The notes under the pieces: generated by a model
Seen by the model: only the letters and a program-made list of their open reading frames with translations
What the model was told of the DNA's origin: nothing
The model's database searches: none
Assembly: GCF_036825535.1 (NCBI RefSeq)
Contig: NZ_CP098812.1
Span: forward strand, 1,736,001 to 1,800,000
Reading direction: 5' to 3'
Length of the DNA: 64,000 nucleotides
Source of the DNA: Parasalinivibrio latis
GTDB taxonomy: Bacteria; Pseudomonadota; Gammaproteobacteria; Enterobacterales; Vibrionaceae
Position numbers and translations under genes: made by a program
Shown here: positions 33,620 through 42,166 of the stretch, piece by piece
Numbering within the stretch: position 1 is the stretch's first letter
How the letters are laid out: every line of letters begins with the position of its first letter

Positions 33620-36010
33620 ATGAACGAAAAGAATGACTTAAAACCCCAGGTAAAAGACGGATTCTTGCTGACCCGTGAAAGTAGGGATACGTCAAATGGG
33701 ATGGAAATCCGGCTTTGGGTGAAATCCGGTGATTGTGCAGAGCAACTGGTTATCAGTGGAGAAAAGCCGGTGTTCTTTGTTGCCTCTGAGAAAACAGCAG
33801 AGGCAATGACGCTGCTTCACGCCCATAATCTCTTCCCAGAAAGCAAACCGTTGCCGTTAACCAGTTTTGAGCATGCTCCTGTTACGGCATTTTACTTTCC
33901 AACCTCACGGTTGGCCTCGTTGGCATCTGACCTGCTGATTGAAAACGATTTTGAACCGCTGGAGTCAGATATTCGTCCTGCAGACCGTTACCTGATGGAG
34001 CGGTACATACAGGGCGGGTTGTCTTACACCGGGACGCCGGTGACGCAAAAAGGAATCCCTGTCTGGCGTCAGGCCAGAATTAAGCAGGCCGACTATAAAC
34101 CGGATCTGGTTACCGTTTCCCTTGATATCGAATGCTCTGAGCGCGGGGAGCTATATTCCGTCGGGCTGGACTGTGTGGCTGACAGCCGCGTCATCATGAT
34201 TGGCCCTGAGCAGGATGGGGAAGAGTTCACGCACATTGAGTGGGTGGTGGATGAAAAGGCCCTGCTGATCTCCCTTGAGAACTGGTTTGCCACCTTTGAA
34301 CCCGATGTGGTTATCGGCTGGAATGTGATCGATTTTGACTTTCGCCTTCTTGCCAAAGCCGCTGAGCGCCAGAACAGTAAACTGAAAATTGGCCGGGGCG
34401 GGGAATACCTCTATGTCCGGGAGCGGAAGCAGGGAGGCAGCTTTGTCACGCTACCAGGAAGGGTTCTGATTGACGGAATCGATGCGCTCAAGACAGCAAC
34501 TTATGGATTCCGTTCCTGGTCTCTGGAATCCGTCGCACAGGAACTGTTGGGTGAGGGCAAGGCGATTAGCAACCCTTATGACCGGTTGGATGAAATCAAG
34601 CGGATGTTCCGGGAAGACAAGCGGGCGCTGGCAAAATACAACTTGCAGGACTGTGTGCTGGTTAACCGCATCTTTGATCATACCCACCTGCTGGAATTCC
34701 TGATAGAACGCTCTCGTTTGACCGGTGTCGAGTTGGATCGAGTCGGTGGTTCTGTTGCTGCCTTTACCAACCTCTACTTGCCCCGGTTGCATCGCGGTGG
34801 TTATGTAGCCCCCAACCTGCATGCAGAGAATTGGATTGCCAGCCCCGGCGGATATGTGATGGATTCCTTGCCTGGGCTTTATGACTCTGTTCTGGTACTG
34901 GATTTTAAGAGCCTGTACCCCTCGATAATCAAGACGTTTCGAATTGACCCAATGGGGTTGATTGAAGGCCTCAAAGCAGAAGAGGATGGCCGGGATAGGG
35001 AAACGATTCCCGGTTTTCGCGGTGGTGTTTTCCACCGGGAGAAACATTATCTTCCTGCAATGATTGAAGGCCTTTGGAGTGCGCGGGATCGCGCCAAGCA
35101 GCAAGGTGAGAAGGCTTTTTCGACGGCAATCAAAATTATCATGAACTCATTTTATGGTGTATTGGGTTCATCCGGTTGCCGGTTCTTTGATCACCGTTTG
35201 GCGTCTTCTATCACTATGCGCGGCCACGAAATTATGAAGCAAACGCGGGAGTTCATAGAAAACCGGGGTTATCAGGTGATCTATGGCGATACAGACTCAA
35301 CGTTTGTTGCGCTTGGCAGCCTTCACAGTCAGAAAGATGCAGATAATATTGGGAACGAACTGGCAACAGACATCAATGTTTGGTGGACCCAGCGCCTGAG
35401 AGATGAATACGACATTGGATCTGCGCTGGAAATTGAGTACGAGACCCACTACCGGAAGTTCCTGATGCCAAAAATACGGGGGCAGGACACTGGGAGCAAG
35501 AAACGCTACGCCGGGTTAGTGGGTGAAGGCGAAAATGAAAAGATGGTGTTTAAAGGGCTGGAAAGCGCCCGTACCGACTGGACGCCGCTATCCCAGGCTT
35601 TTCAGCAAGAGCTCTACCATAGGGTTTTTCATGGACAGGATATTGACGAGTTAGTAAGGGAATACGCAGAGAACACACTGAACGGAAATAACGATGACAG
35701 GTTGTTTTACCGCAAGCGGCTTCGCCGGAAACTGGCCGAATACCAGGTAAACGTGCCCCCGCATGTGAGAGCTGCGCGCATGGCCGATGAAGTTAACAAA
35801 AGGCTCGGGCGACAACAGCAGTACCAGTTTGGGGGATGGATTGAGTATGCGATGACAGTTAACGGCCCCGAACCGAAAGAGGCGTTGCAAAGCCCGCTGG
35901 ATTATCAGCATTACGTCGATAAACAGCTCCGTCCCATTGCGGACGGCATCCTTCCTTTCATCGGGAAGGATTTTGACAACCTGGCCTCGCCGCAGCTTGG
36001 ACTGTTTTGA
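33620..36010 (+). CDS. polB: DNA polymerase II, family B
   Basis: The ATG at 33620 gives 796 residues, close to E. coli Pol II (783); an upstream extension lacks a better site. The 3'-5' exonuclease motif DIE (169-171) and the later exo motif NVIDFDFR are intact. The polymerase motifs DFKSLYPSII and YGDTDST (catalytic Asp pair) are intact too. Pol II extends past lesions and restarts forks. In E. coli the gene is under LexA, but no CTGT-N8-ACAG box was found in this upstream region. A terminator follows. Confidence 0.95.
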   Translation: MNEKNDLKPQVKDGFLLTRESRDTSNGMEIRLWVKSGDCAEQLVISGEKPVFFVASEKTAEAMTLLHAHNLFPESKPLPLTSFEHAPVTAFYFPTSRLASLASDLLIENDFEPLESDIRPADRYLMERYIQGGLSYTGTPVTQKGIPVWRQARIKQADYKPDLVTVSLDIECSERGELYSVGLDCVADSRVIMIGPEQDGEEFTHIEWVVDEKALLISLENWFATFEPDVVIGWNVIDFDFRLLAKAAERQNSKLKIGRGGEYLYVRERKQGGSFVTLPGRVLIDGIDALKTATYGFRSWSLESVAQELLGEGKAISNPYDRLDEIKRMFREDKRALAKYNLQDCVLVNRIFDHTHLLEFLIERSRLTGVELDRVGGSVAAFTNLYLPRLHRGGYVAPNLHAENWIASPGGYVMDSLPGLYDSVLVLDFKSLYPSIIKTFRIDPMGLIEGLKAEEDGRDRETIPGFRGGVFHREKHYLPAMIEGLWSARDRAKQQGEKAFSTAIKIIMNSFYGVLGSSGCRFFDHRLASSITMRGHEIMKQTREFIENRGYQVIYGDTDSTFVALGSLHSQKDADNIGNELATDINVWWTQRLRDEYDIGSALEIEYETHYRKFLMPKIRGQDTGSKKRYAGLVGEGENEKMVFKGLESARTDWTPLSQAFQQELYHRVFHGQDIDELVREYAENTLNGNNDDRLFYRKRLRRKLAEYQVNVPPHVRAARMADEVNKRLGRQQQYQFGGWIEYAMTVNGPEPKEALQSPLDYQHYVDKQLRPIADGILPFIGKDFDNLASPQLGLF

Positions 36011-36037
36011 GTTCAACAGAGATTTAAACTATACAAC

Positions 36038-36068
36038 GAAAAAGTGCAGCCAGGAGGCTGCACTTTTC
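36038..36068. terminator. Bidirectional terminator after polB
   Basis: AAAAAGTGCAGCC and GGCTGCACTTTT pair around AGGA, between the convergent polB gene and the next small gene. Confidence 0.92.
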
Positions 36069-36083
36069 TGTATCTGACGGGGA

Positions 36084-36401
36084 TTATTTAAAATATCCCA
36101 GGTCGAGTACATGGCGCTTGCTGGCAAGGACCGGGTCGGAGTGGACGACACCGCGATTGGGTGAACAGACCTTTACCACATCGCCGCAGTCATAAATGGC
36201 CATGACCACTTCTTTTGATTGAGGACAAAAAGCCTTTGGCATTGGGTCACCCACTTTAAGGGACAACTCTTTGCCTTCGTGGATCCAACGGACGGAAGAA
36301 ACGCGTTTATCAGAAATATTTGCGCCGATATGAGAGGCAATAGATTGATAGATTGACTCGGCGTGCTGACCGGATTCAGCAGTTGGGACGAAAAATGCCA
36401 T
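36084..36401 (-). CDS. Hypothetical small protein
   Basis: The 105-residue protein is not recognised. GGAG lies 7 nt before the ATG at 36401 and the gene sits between a good terminator and an untranscribed gap, so it is probably real. The chain has three cysteines (FCPQ, YDCGD, VCSP) spread over about 30 residues and no signal peptide or membrane segment. SVRWIHEGKELSLKVGDPM looks like a beta-rich core. The cysteines might bind metal, but the spacing is not a known motif. Confidence 0.6.
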   Translation of the reverse strand: MAFFVPTAESGQHAESIYQSIASHIGANISDKRVSSVRWIHEGKELSLKVGDPMPKAFCPQSKEVVMAIYDCGDVVKVCSPNRGVVHSDPVLASKRHVLDLGYFK

Positions 36402-36600
36402 AACTCACTCCATTGTTTTATAAATATCCATAAATGCCATCAATGGCAGTCAAATTGTTCTGTTTATGGCGAATAAACATGATAAACCCTAACAAAAAAT
36501 ACTGTGTTACGGCAAGTTTAAAATATGATTATGGTATCAATGAGTTTTGATGTAATTCCAAAAATTGCATTATGGACTTGGTGAAGCTTGAATAGTATTA

Positions 36601-36632
36601 AGAAGCGAGAAGCGAGAAGCGAGAAACGAGAA
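36601..36632 (+). repeat. Heptamer tandem repeat in the leader of the DUF1289 gene
   Basis: AGAAGCG occurs three times in a row, followed by one variant AGAAACG and a partial unit. It ends 1 nt before the Shine-Dalgarno AAGGG of the next gene. Copy number could vary by strand slippage. Confidence 0.8.
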
Positions 36633-36643
36633 TAAGGGATTAT

Positions 36644-36898
36644 TTGGAACAGCTTGAATTCTTCAACGTCCCCAGCCCCTGCATAGGTGTTTGCCAGGTC
36701 AACAACAAAGGTTACTGTAAAGGTTGCCTTCGCAGCAGGGATGAAAGGTTTTACTGGAATCAGTTTACTGATACCCAGAAGCGGGATGTGCTTAGGTTAT
36801 GTAAGCAGCGCAAGGTTAGGATTCTCCGCGCACTGAGGGCGAGGGAGCTGGCTTTGCACGAACAGAATGATAACCCGCAGGGCGATCTGTTTGGTTGA
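36644..36898 (+). CDS. DUF1289 cysteine-rich protein
   Basis: A TTG start at 36644 is used: AAGGG lies 5-6 nt upstream and the next in-frame Met is far inside the domain. The 84-residue product carries PSPCIGVCQVNNKGYCKGC (about 10-28), the four-cysteine DUF1289 signature, probably a metal or Fe-S site. A helical basic tail (about 40-72) follows. Function of the family is unknown; members are often near tRNA-modification or ribosome genes. Here rplY is convergent, sharing a terminator. Confidence 0.88.
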   Translation: MEQLEFFNVPSPCIGVCQVNNKGYCKGCLRSRDERFYWNQFTDTQKRDVLRLCKQRKVRILRALRARELALHEQNDNPQGDLFG

Positions 36899-36927
36899 TC
36901 TACCCACTTTCGTCTTCGCCAGAATGC

Positions 36928-36955
36928 AAAAAAGCACCCCGAGGGGTGCTTTTTC
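36928..36955. terminator. Bidirectional terminator between the DUF1289 gene and rplY
   Basis: AAAAAAGCACCCC and GGGGTGCTTTTT pair around GA, with tracts suitable for both strands. Confidence 0.93.
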
Positions 36956-36984
36956 GTAAGCCTAAGCTCACATGGGTTCGGCAA

Positions 36985-37263
36985 TTAGATGCGAACGAAG
37001 TCCATGTGGTTAACTTTTGGCTTGAATGGGTGACGTTGAACGTCTTGTGGCTTAACCTTAACTTCTTTGCCATCGATAACCAGAACGATAGCTTCGTAGA
37101 ACTCTGGGTTGCCCATTGCGTTCATAACTTTGTCATGATCCAGTGAGATAGATACAGGTGCTTCAGAACCACCGTATACGATTGCTGGGAACTGGTTTGC
37201 ATGACGCAGGCGGCGGCTCGCACCTTTACCCTGCTCAGTACGTACAACTGCTTCGAATTTCAT
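36985..37263 (-). CDS. rplY: 50S ribosomal protein L25
   Basis: The ATG at 37263 gives 92 residues, the short single-domain form of L25 found in enteric bacteria (94 in E. coli). The start MKFEAVVRTEQGKGASRRLR is diagnostic. L25 binds 5S rRNA in the large subunit. The short form lacks the C-terminal CTC domain. It lies 149 bp downstream of radD on the same strand, as in E. coli. Confidence 0.95.
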   Translation of the reverse strand: MKFEAVVRTEQGKGASRRLRHANQFPAIVYGGSEAPVSISLDHDKVMNAMGNPEFYEAIVLVIDGKEVKVKPQDVQRHPFKPKVNHMDFVRI

Positions 37264-37411
37264 CGTGAGTACTCTCTGATAGAGATTGAAAACACATCGA
37301 GCATAGCGACCTTGCCCGATGACCAAAAACGAGCGCGGATACTAGCATCCGCTATGCAAGAATACAAGATGTAACTGCGCGAGAATACAAGATGTAACCC
37401 AGGGTAACCCA

Positions 37412-39190
37412 TTAATTGCCGGACTTTTCGGCAAATTGGGTAGCTAGCCAGCCTTTGAGTATGCCCTGCTCATCAAAAACCTTGTCCCGAATGGACCAAA
37501 AACGGCCTGATTTCCGCGCAATAATAAAGTCCGGGGCCCGGAAACGGTGCTGCTGTTTTTCCACTTTTGTCGGTGCGGTGTCTTCAAACGACCTGTGCCG
37601 GTCAATAAGGTGCGGGCGGACAAACTTATCCAGAAAGGCAGTTTTCTGGCGTTTGGTAGACATCGGCCAGTATTCCCGCAGTTGCTGGTCATCGTCTCCG
37701 TAATAAGTCACACACAATTGTGGCGTACCTTTCTGGGATTTACCGGCTTCTACATCCATTTCATTGCATGCCATTATCAAGGCGTCTTTCAGCTTTAACG
37801 CTTCCCGCAGTTTTTTATCCGGATCGACGAGTTGTGCATCGCATTGGTGACACACCCGGGCAGCAATGTCGTTGTCCGCACCACAATCATCGCAAAACTT
37901 CGCCCTGAAACGGTAGCCGCAAATCTCACGTTCGCCGTCATCATCCTCAAAATAGCCCTGGCAGCGACGTCCATAGTGTTCGGTGACAATGCCCCGGTCA
38001 TCTGTTTTTCCCCAGAAATTGTTGTTGAACCCGCAGGCCGGGCAGGGGATGGTGACTATCTCCGAATCGCTGTCCGGCTTGGTATCCCCGACTTCCGGTT
38101 GGTAAAGATCGTAATTGTTTCCGGCATAATCCAGTATCAGGCAGTCAGTTTTACCGGGGGACAGTCGCAGCCCCCGCCCCACAATTTGCTGGTAAAGGCT
38201 TACAGATTCGGTTGGTCTGAGTATGGCGATGAGATCGACGTGAGGTGCATCAAAGCCTGTTGTCAGAACGGATACATTAACAAGGTATTTAATTTCCCGG
38301 TCTTTGAAGGCACGAATGATTCTATCCCGCTCTTTGCCTTCTGTATCCCCGATGACCAATGCCGATTGCTCTGGCGGCAACAACTGCAACACTTCCTGGG
38401 CGTGGCGGACGGTGGCAGCAAAAATCATTACACCGTGCCGGTCAGCGGCTTTTTCTTTTATCTGTGCCAGTATTTCAGGCGTTGCCCTTGGCGCACGTTT
38501 GATTACCTCATCCATTTCTTTTTCTGAGTAAAAGCCGGAGGCCCTGGGGCGAAGTTCAGAAAAATCATAGCTCAGTACGGGAGCATCAAGCAGGGTGGCT
38601 TCAGTCAGGAACCCTTCATCAAGCAGGTGCCGGATGGGCAGTTCGAAAATGCAGTCACGGAAGAACCGGCTGTCTGTGGTGCGAACCTGCCCGCGGGTAT
38701 GGAAACTGTAGATCCAACCCAGCCCTAATCGGTATGGCGTGGCTGTGAGGCCAAGAATCTTGAGCCCTGGGTTAACAGACTGCAGGTGTGAGATAACCCG
38801 GCGGTAACTGCTGTTTTCATCATCGGGGACCCGGTGGCACTCGTCGATGACCAGCAGGCTGAAAGCGTGGCTGAATGCGTCAAGGTTGCGGACAACCGAC
38901 TGCACTGAGGCAAAGATCACCTGCTGATTGGTTTCTTTCCTGCCAAGCCCGGCGGAAAAAATTGCCCCTTCAAGCCCATAACCTTCGTATTTTGCGTGGT
39001 TTTGCTCTACCAGTTCTTTCACATGGGCCAGTACCAGCACGTTTCCCCTTGCCAGACGGGCAAGTTCTGCAATGACCAGGCTTTTACCGGCTCCGGTTGG
39101 GAGAACGGCAACGGCAGGATCAGAGCTTTTACGAAAGTAATGCACAACGGCACGGACTGCTTCGGACTGGTAGGGGCGGAGGGTATACAT
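37412..39190 (-). CDS. radD: Superfamily 2 ATPase/helicase RadD (YejH)
   Basis: The 592-residue protein matches RadD in length (586 in E. coli) and layout. Walker A PTGAGKS is at 31-37 and DECH at 116-119, followed by a GLTATPYR motif and QIVGRGLRLSPGK (motif VI, about 348-360). A cysteine-rich zinc region lies at about 394-470 (CPACGF, CGYRF, CDDCGAD, CHQC). RadD aids double-strand break repair and works with RecA and SSB. A CTGT-N8-ACAG LexA-type box lies 22 bp upstream, suggesting SOS control here. Neighbours rplY, rsuA and bcr conserve the E. coli order. Confidence 0.93.
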   Translation of the reverse strand: MYTLRPYQSEAVRAVVHYFRKSSDPAVAVLPTGAGKSLVIAELARLARGNVLVLAHVKELVEQNHAKYEGYGLEGAIFSAGLGRKETNQQVIFASVQSVVRNLDAFSHAFSLLVIDECHRVPDDENSSYRRVISHLQSVNPGLKILGLTATPYRLGLGWIYSFHTRGQVRTTDSRFFRDCIFELPIRHLLDEGFLTEATLLDAPVLSYDFSELRPRASGFYSEKEMDEVIKRAPRATPEILAQIKEKAADRHGVMIFAATVRHAQEVLQLLPPEQSALVIGDTEGKERDRIIRAFKDREIKYLVNVSVLTTGFDAPHVDLIAILRPTESVSLYQQIVGRGLRLSPGKTDCLILDYAGNNYDLYQPEVGDTKPDSDSEIVTIPCPACGFNNNFWGKTDDRGIVTEHYGRRCQGYFEDDDGEREICGYRFRAKFCDDCGADNDIAARVCHQCDAQLVDPDKKLREALKLKDALIMACNEMDVEAGKSQKGTPQLCVTYYGDDDQQLREYWPMSTKRQKTAFLDKFVRPHLIDRHRSFEDTAPTKVEKQQHRFRAPDFIIARKSGRFWSIRDKVFDEQGILKGWLATQFAEKSGN

Positions 39191-39211
39191 CAGTGGCTAA
39201 ACTTCAGGGTA

Positions 39212-39227
39212 CTGTGGAAACATACAG
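39212..39227 (-). promoter_or_regulatory. Candidate LexA (SOS) box upstream of radD
   Basis: The 16-mer CTGTGGAAACATACAG has the exact CTGT-N8-ACAG frame of gammaproteobacterial LexA sites and a perfect ATACAG right half. It lies 22-37 bp before the radD start codon, where a repressor would block the transcript. The left inner bases (GG) deviate from consensus. Confidence 0.55.
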
Positions 39228-39319
39228 TGTAACGGGTGGGGACGGTTTTTAAAAGCTGAGATACCGTTGCGGAGGCACCTGCCTCCGCCTTGGAATCATG
39301 CTGACTAATGGGTTTGATT

Positions 39320-39784
39320 TTAGTTAATGGGTTTAACCATCACGCAGAACTGTCGGCGCGGGATGAAATCATGCCGCTCATAGAAGGTTCGAGCTCCGCC
39401 GTTTCCGATGTTCACTTCCAGCGACACGGCACAGCAGCCACGTTCGCGGGCGAGATTTTCCAGCTCAGGGATCACCCAGGATCCTATTCCCTGGTTGCGC
39501 CATGACGGCGAGATATACAGTTGGTCTATGATGGCAGCATGCCCGCCCCAATGTACGCTGTAGCTGTAGGTCATGACAATGTAACCCACAATATCGGCCA
39601 CCCCATCAGACTCACATTGGATCAGCCAGACATCTCCATCATCGGGTGTATCCAGTAAGTGGCGCAAACCACCTTCAACCTTGAGCGCGTCAAAGAGAAG
39701 TGCCTCGTGGTCATAGAGAGATTTAACAAGTTCCAGCAGTTTAGGAAATGTATCATTGGAGGGGTGGAGGAGGCTGGTTTTCAT
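39320..39784 (-). CDS. GNAT N-acetyltransferase
   Basis: The 154-residue single GNAT domain has the acetyl-CoA loop YISPSWRNQGIGSWVIPELE (about 91-110; R-N-Q-G-I-G is the Q/RxxGxG/A motif) and LEVNIGNGGARTFYERHDF (about 126-144), the end of the fold. AGGGGA precedes the ATG. It is inserted between radD and rsuA, which are closer in E. coli, so it is an accessory gene at a conserved locus. Substrate unknown. Confidence 0.87.
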   Translation of the reverse strand: MKTSLLHPSNDTFPKLLELVKSLYDHEALLFDALKVEGGLRHLLDTPDDGDVWLIQCESDGVADIVGYIVMTYSYSVHWGGHAAIIDQLYISPSWRNQGIGSWVIPELENLARERGCCAVSLEVNIGNGGARTFYERHDFIPRRQFCVMVKPIN

Positions 39785-40056
39785 ATTATTCCCCTAAAGT
39801 CGGCTCAATGATTGACAGTGTCATCTGATGTGCAGAGAGAGCAATTGGGACTTTTTGGCCATGGTAGTTTGGGCTGTCTCATTTTTGTTGCTCATGACAG
39901 CATAGTTATAGAAAGTGAGACCGGGCAACGCAAACTGAAATTCTAAATATGCGGGCGTCAGCATGCTTTGTCTGTACGATACGCTGTATATCTCTATAAT
40001 GAGCGCAATTGATATGTTGCACGTTATTCAGAGCGTGTTTTTAGCTGGATAGAATA

Positions 40057-40761
40057 ATGATTAGGCTTGATAAATTTCTTTGTGAAACACTGGCAATTAC
40101 CCGTTCTCAGGCAACACGTATCCTGAAAGAGGGCCGGGTTGAAGTTGAAGGTGAAACAAAGAAAAGCGGTGCGTTGAAAATTGCCGAAGATGCCAATGTG
40201 GTATTTGATGAACAATCCCTGGCGTTACGGGGTCCCCGTTACTACATGATGAACAAGCCAGAAGGTTTTGTGTGCTCGCATGACGACCCGTACAACCCAA
40301 CGGTCTTTGTTCTGTTTGAAGAAGTAGGTGCAGACCGGATGCATATTGCCGGCCGCCTTGACGCTGACACTACCGGTCTTGTGCTGTTAACTGACGATGG
40401 CCAGTGGTCACACAGGGTGACCTCACCGAAACACAAGTGTGACAAAACGTATTACGTCTGGCTGGCCGATCCTATCTCTCAGGAAACCGAAGCCGCTTTT
40501 GCAGAAGGTGTAATGCTCAACGGCGAGAAGACACCGACATTGCCTGCAACACTGGAACAAGTGAGTGAGACGGAGTGCCGCCTGACTATCAGTGAAGGCC
40601 GCTATCACCAGGTGAAGCGTATGTTTGCAGCCATGGGTAACAAGGTTGTAGGCCTTCACCGTGAGCGTATCGGACATCTTGAACTGGATGATGACCTGGA
40701 GCCGGGCGAATTCCGCAGCCTGACAGAGGAAGAAGTTCAGGCATTTTATAAAAAGGCGTAA
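40057..40761 (+). CDS. rsuA: 16S rRNA pseudouridine(516) synthase
   Basis: The 234-residue protein has an N-terminal S4 RNA-binding domain (about 1-50) and a pseudouridine synthase domain. The catalytic aspartate is Asp102 in GRLDADTTGLVLLT, the same residue number as in E. coli RsuA. The late GRYHQVKRM motif (about 182-190) is also present. It isomerises U516 of 16S rRNA during 30S assembly. A TATAAT at 39996-40001 lies about 55 bp upstream. Neighbours radD/rplY and bcr match the E. coli locus. Confidence 0.95.
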   Translation: MIRLDKFLCETLAITRSQATRILKEGRVEVEGETKKSGALKIAEDANVVFDEQSLALRGPRYYMMNKPEGFVCSHDDPYNPTVFVLFEEVGADRMHIAGRLDADTTGLVLLTDDGQWSHRVTSPKHKCDKTYYVWLADPISQETEAAFAEGVMLNGEKTPTLPATLEQVSETECRLTISEGRYHQVKRMFAAMGNKVVGLHRERIGHLELDDDLEPGEFRSLTEEEVQAFYKKA

Positions 40762-40934
40762 GTTCGGTTGCTCTGTTTAAAAGCGGAGCAAATAATCATC
40801 AGCTCTGTCAGTAACTTCATTCTTTCCTGTCAGAGGATAATCTTACCGCTATAATGGGAGTCCGGCATTTATGCCGGGCTCTTCGCTTTCTGGCTTCTGA
40901 ATTCTTTGGTAGCCATATTCTTCTATGGAGTTTT

Positions 40935-42125
40935 ATGTCTTCGCAGCCAACGTCGACACTGGGATTTGGCCTGATTCTAATCCTTGGTGCAATAGCAGCC
41001 CTGACCCCGCTGGCAATCGACATGTACTTGCCGGCCATGCCAACTATTGCCTCCGATTTGGGTGTCACTTCCGGTGCGGTTCAGTCAACACTGGCCTCAT
41101 ACACTGCCGGTTTTGCTATCGGGCAGTTGCTGCACGGCCCCCTGTCAGACAGTTATGGGCGACGCCCGGTACTATTAGTGGGTGTTGCATTCTTTGCCAT
41201 GGCGGCAGTGGTAAGTGCACTTGCCGATGACATTCACATGCTGACTTGGGTTCGGGCAGCGCAGGGGTTTGCCGGGGCGGCGGCAGCAGTAATCATTCAG
41301 GCACTGGTGCGGGACATGTTTGAGCGGGAAGAATTTGCCCGGACCATGTCATTTGTCACTCTGGTGATGACGGTTGCCCCGTTGGCAGCGCCAATGATTG
41401 GCGGTTATCTGTCAGTGTGGTTTGGATGGCGCTCTGTGTTCTGGCTGCTCGCGGGGTTTGCTGTCCTGGTTTTAGTGCTGGTGACATTTAAAATCCCTGA
41501 AACCCTGACATCGGAAAACCGCCAACCGCTGCGCTTTATGAGCGTGATGCGTAACTATTTCCGCATACTCCGCACGCCACAGGCTATGGGGCTGATAATG
41601 TCTGGCGCATTTTCATTTGCCGGGATGTTCTCCTTCCTGACCGCAGGCTCCTTTGTGTATATCGATTACTATGGGGTCAGCACCCAGAACTTCGGTTACC
41701 TGTTCGGACTCAATGTTGTCTGTCTGATTGTGATGACGAGCATGAACGGAAGAATGGTTCGCCGTAAAGGATCACACTGGATGCTGCGCTTTGGTCTGAC
41801 GGTACAGCTTGTAGCGGGTATCCTGATGGTGATTGGTCAGTTGGCCGGGTTCGGGCTAGTTGGCACAGTGATTCCTGTGATGCTGTTTGTCGGTGCAATC
41901 TCTGTGGTGGGAAGTAACGGCATGGCATGCTTGCTGTCCGGTTACCCCCAATTGGCAGGAACGGCCTCTGCGCTGAGCGGGACGATGCGTTTTGGCGTCG
42001 GTGCAGTCATTGGTGCTGTACTGGCTGCAGTTCCGGGTATTGACCCTTGGCCAATGGTTATTTCTATGGGGGGCTGTGCGGTACTGTCTTCCGTCTTGTA
42101 CTGGGGCCTTTCCAGAAACGCTTGA
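40935..42125 (+). CDS. bcr: Bcr/CflA-family MFS drug efflux transporter
   Basis: The ATG at 40935 is chosen for GGAGTTTT directly upstream; the frame extension to 40854 has no such site. The product has 396 residues with twelve membrane segments. TPLAIDMYLPAMPTIA (about 21-36) is the Bcr/CflA TM1 signature, and GPLSDSYGRRPVLL is the MFS loop 2-3 motif. Members export bicyclomycin, chloramphenicol, sulfonamides or sometimes cysteine. Adjacent to rsuA as in E. coli. Confidence 0.93.
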   Translation: MSSQPTSTLGFGLILILGAIAALTPLAIDMYLPAMPTIASDLGVTSGAVQSTLASYTAGFAIGQLLHGPLSDSYGRRPVLLVGVAFFAMAAVVSALADDIHMLTWVRAAQGFAGAAAAVIIQALVRDMFEREEFARTMSFVTLVMTVAPLAAPMIGGYLSVWFGWRSVFWLLAGFAVLVLVLVTFKIPETLTSENRQPLRFMSVMRNYFRILRTPQAMGLIMSGAFSFAGMFSFLTAGSFVYIDYYGVSTQNFGYLFGLNVVCLIVMTSMNGRMVRRKGSHWMLRFGLTVQLVAGILMVIGQLAGFGLVGTVIPVMLFVGAISVVGSNGMACLLSGYPQLAGTASALSGTMRFGVGAVIGAVLAAVPGIDPWPMVISMGGCAVLSSVLYWGLSRNA

Positions 42126-42166
42126 TACTGTCTTGACCGTTCGGCCGGATGGAAAGAATGGCGCAG

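Noticed and set aside
36601..36632. CRISPR-like repeat
   Set aside because: The unit is only 7 bp with no spacers and no cas genes nearby; it is a simple tandem repeat.
37832..38527. 231-codon open frame antisense to radD
   Set aside because: It lies wholly opposite a well-supported gene, and its frame is a by-product of the GC-rich third positions of radD.
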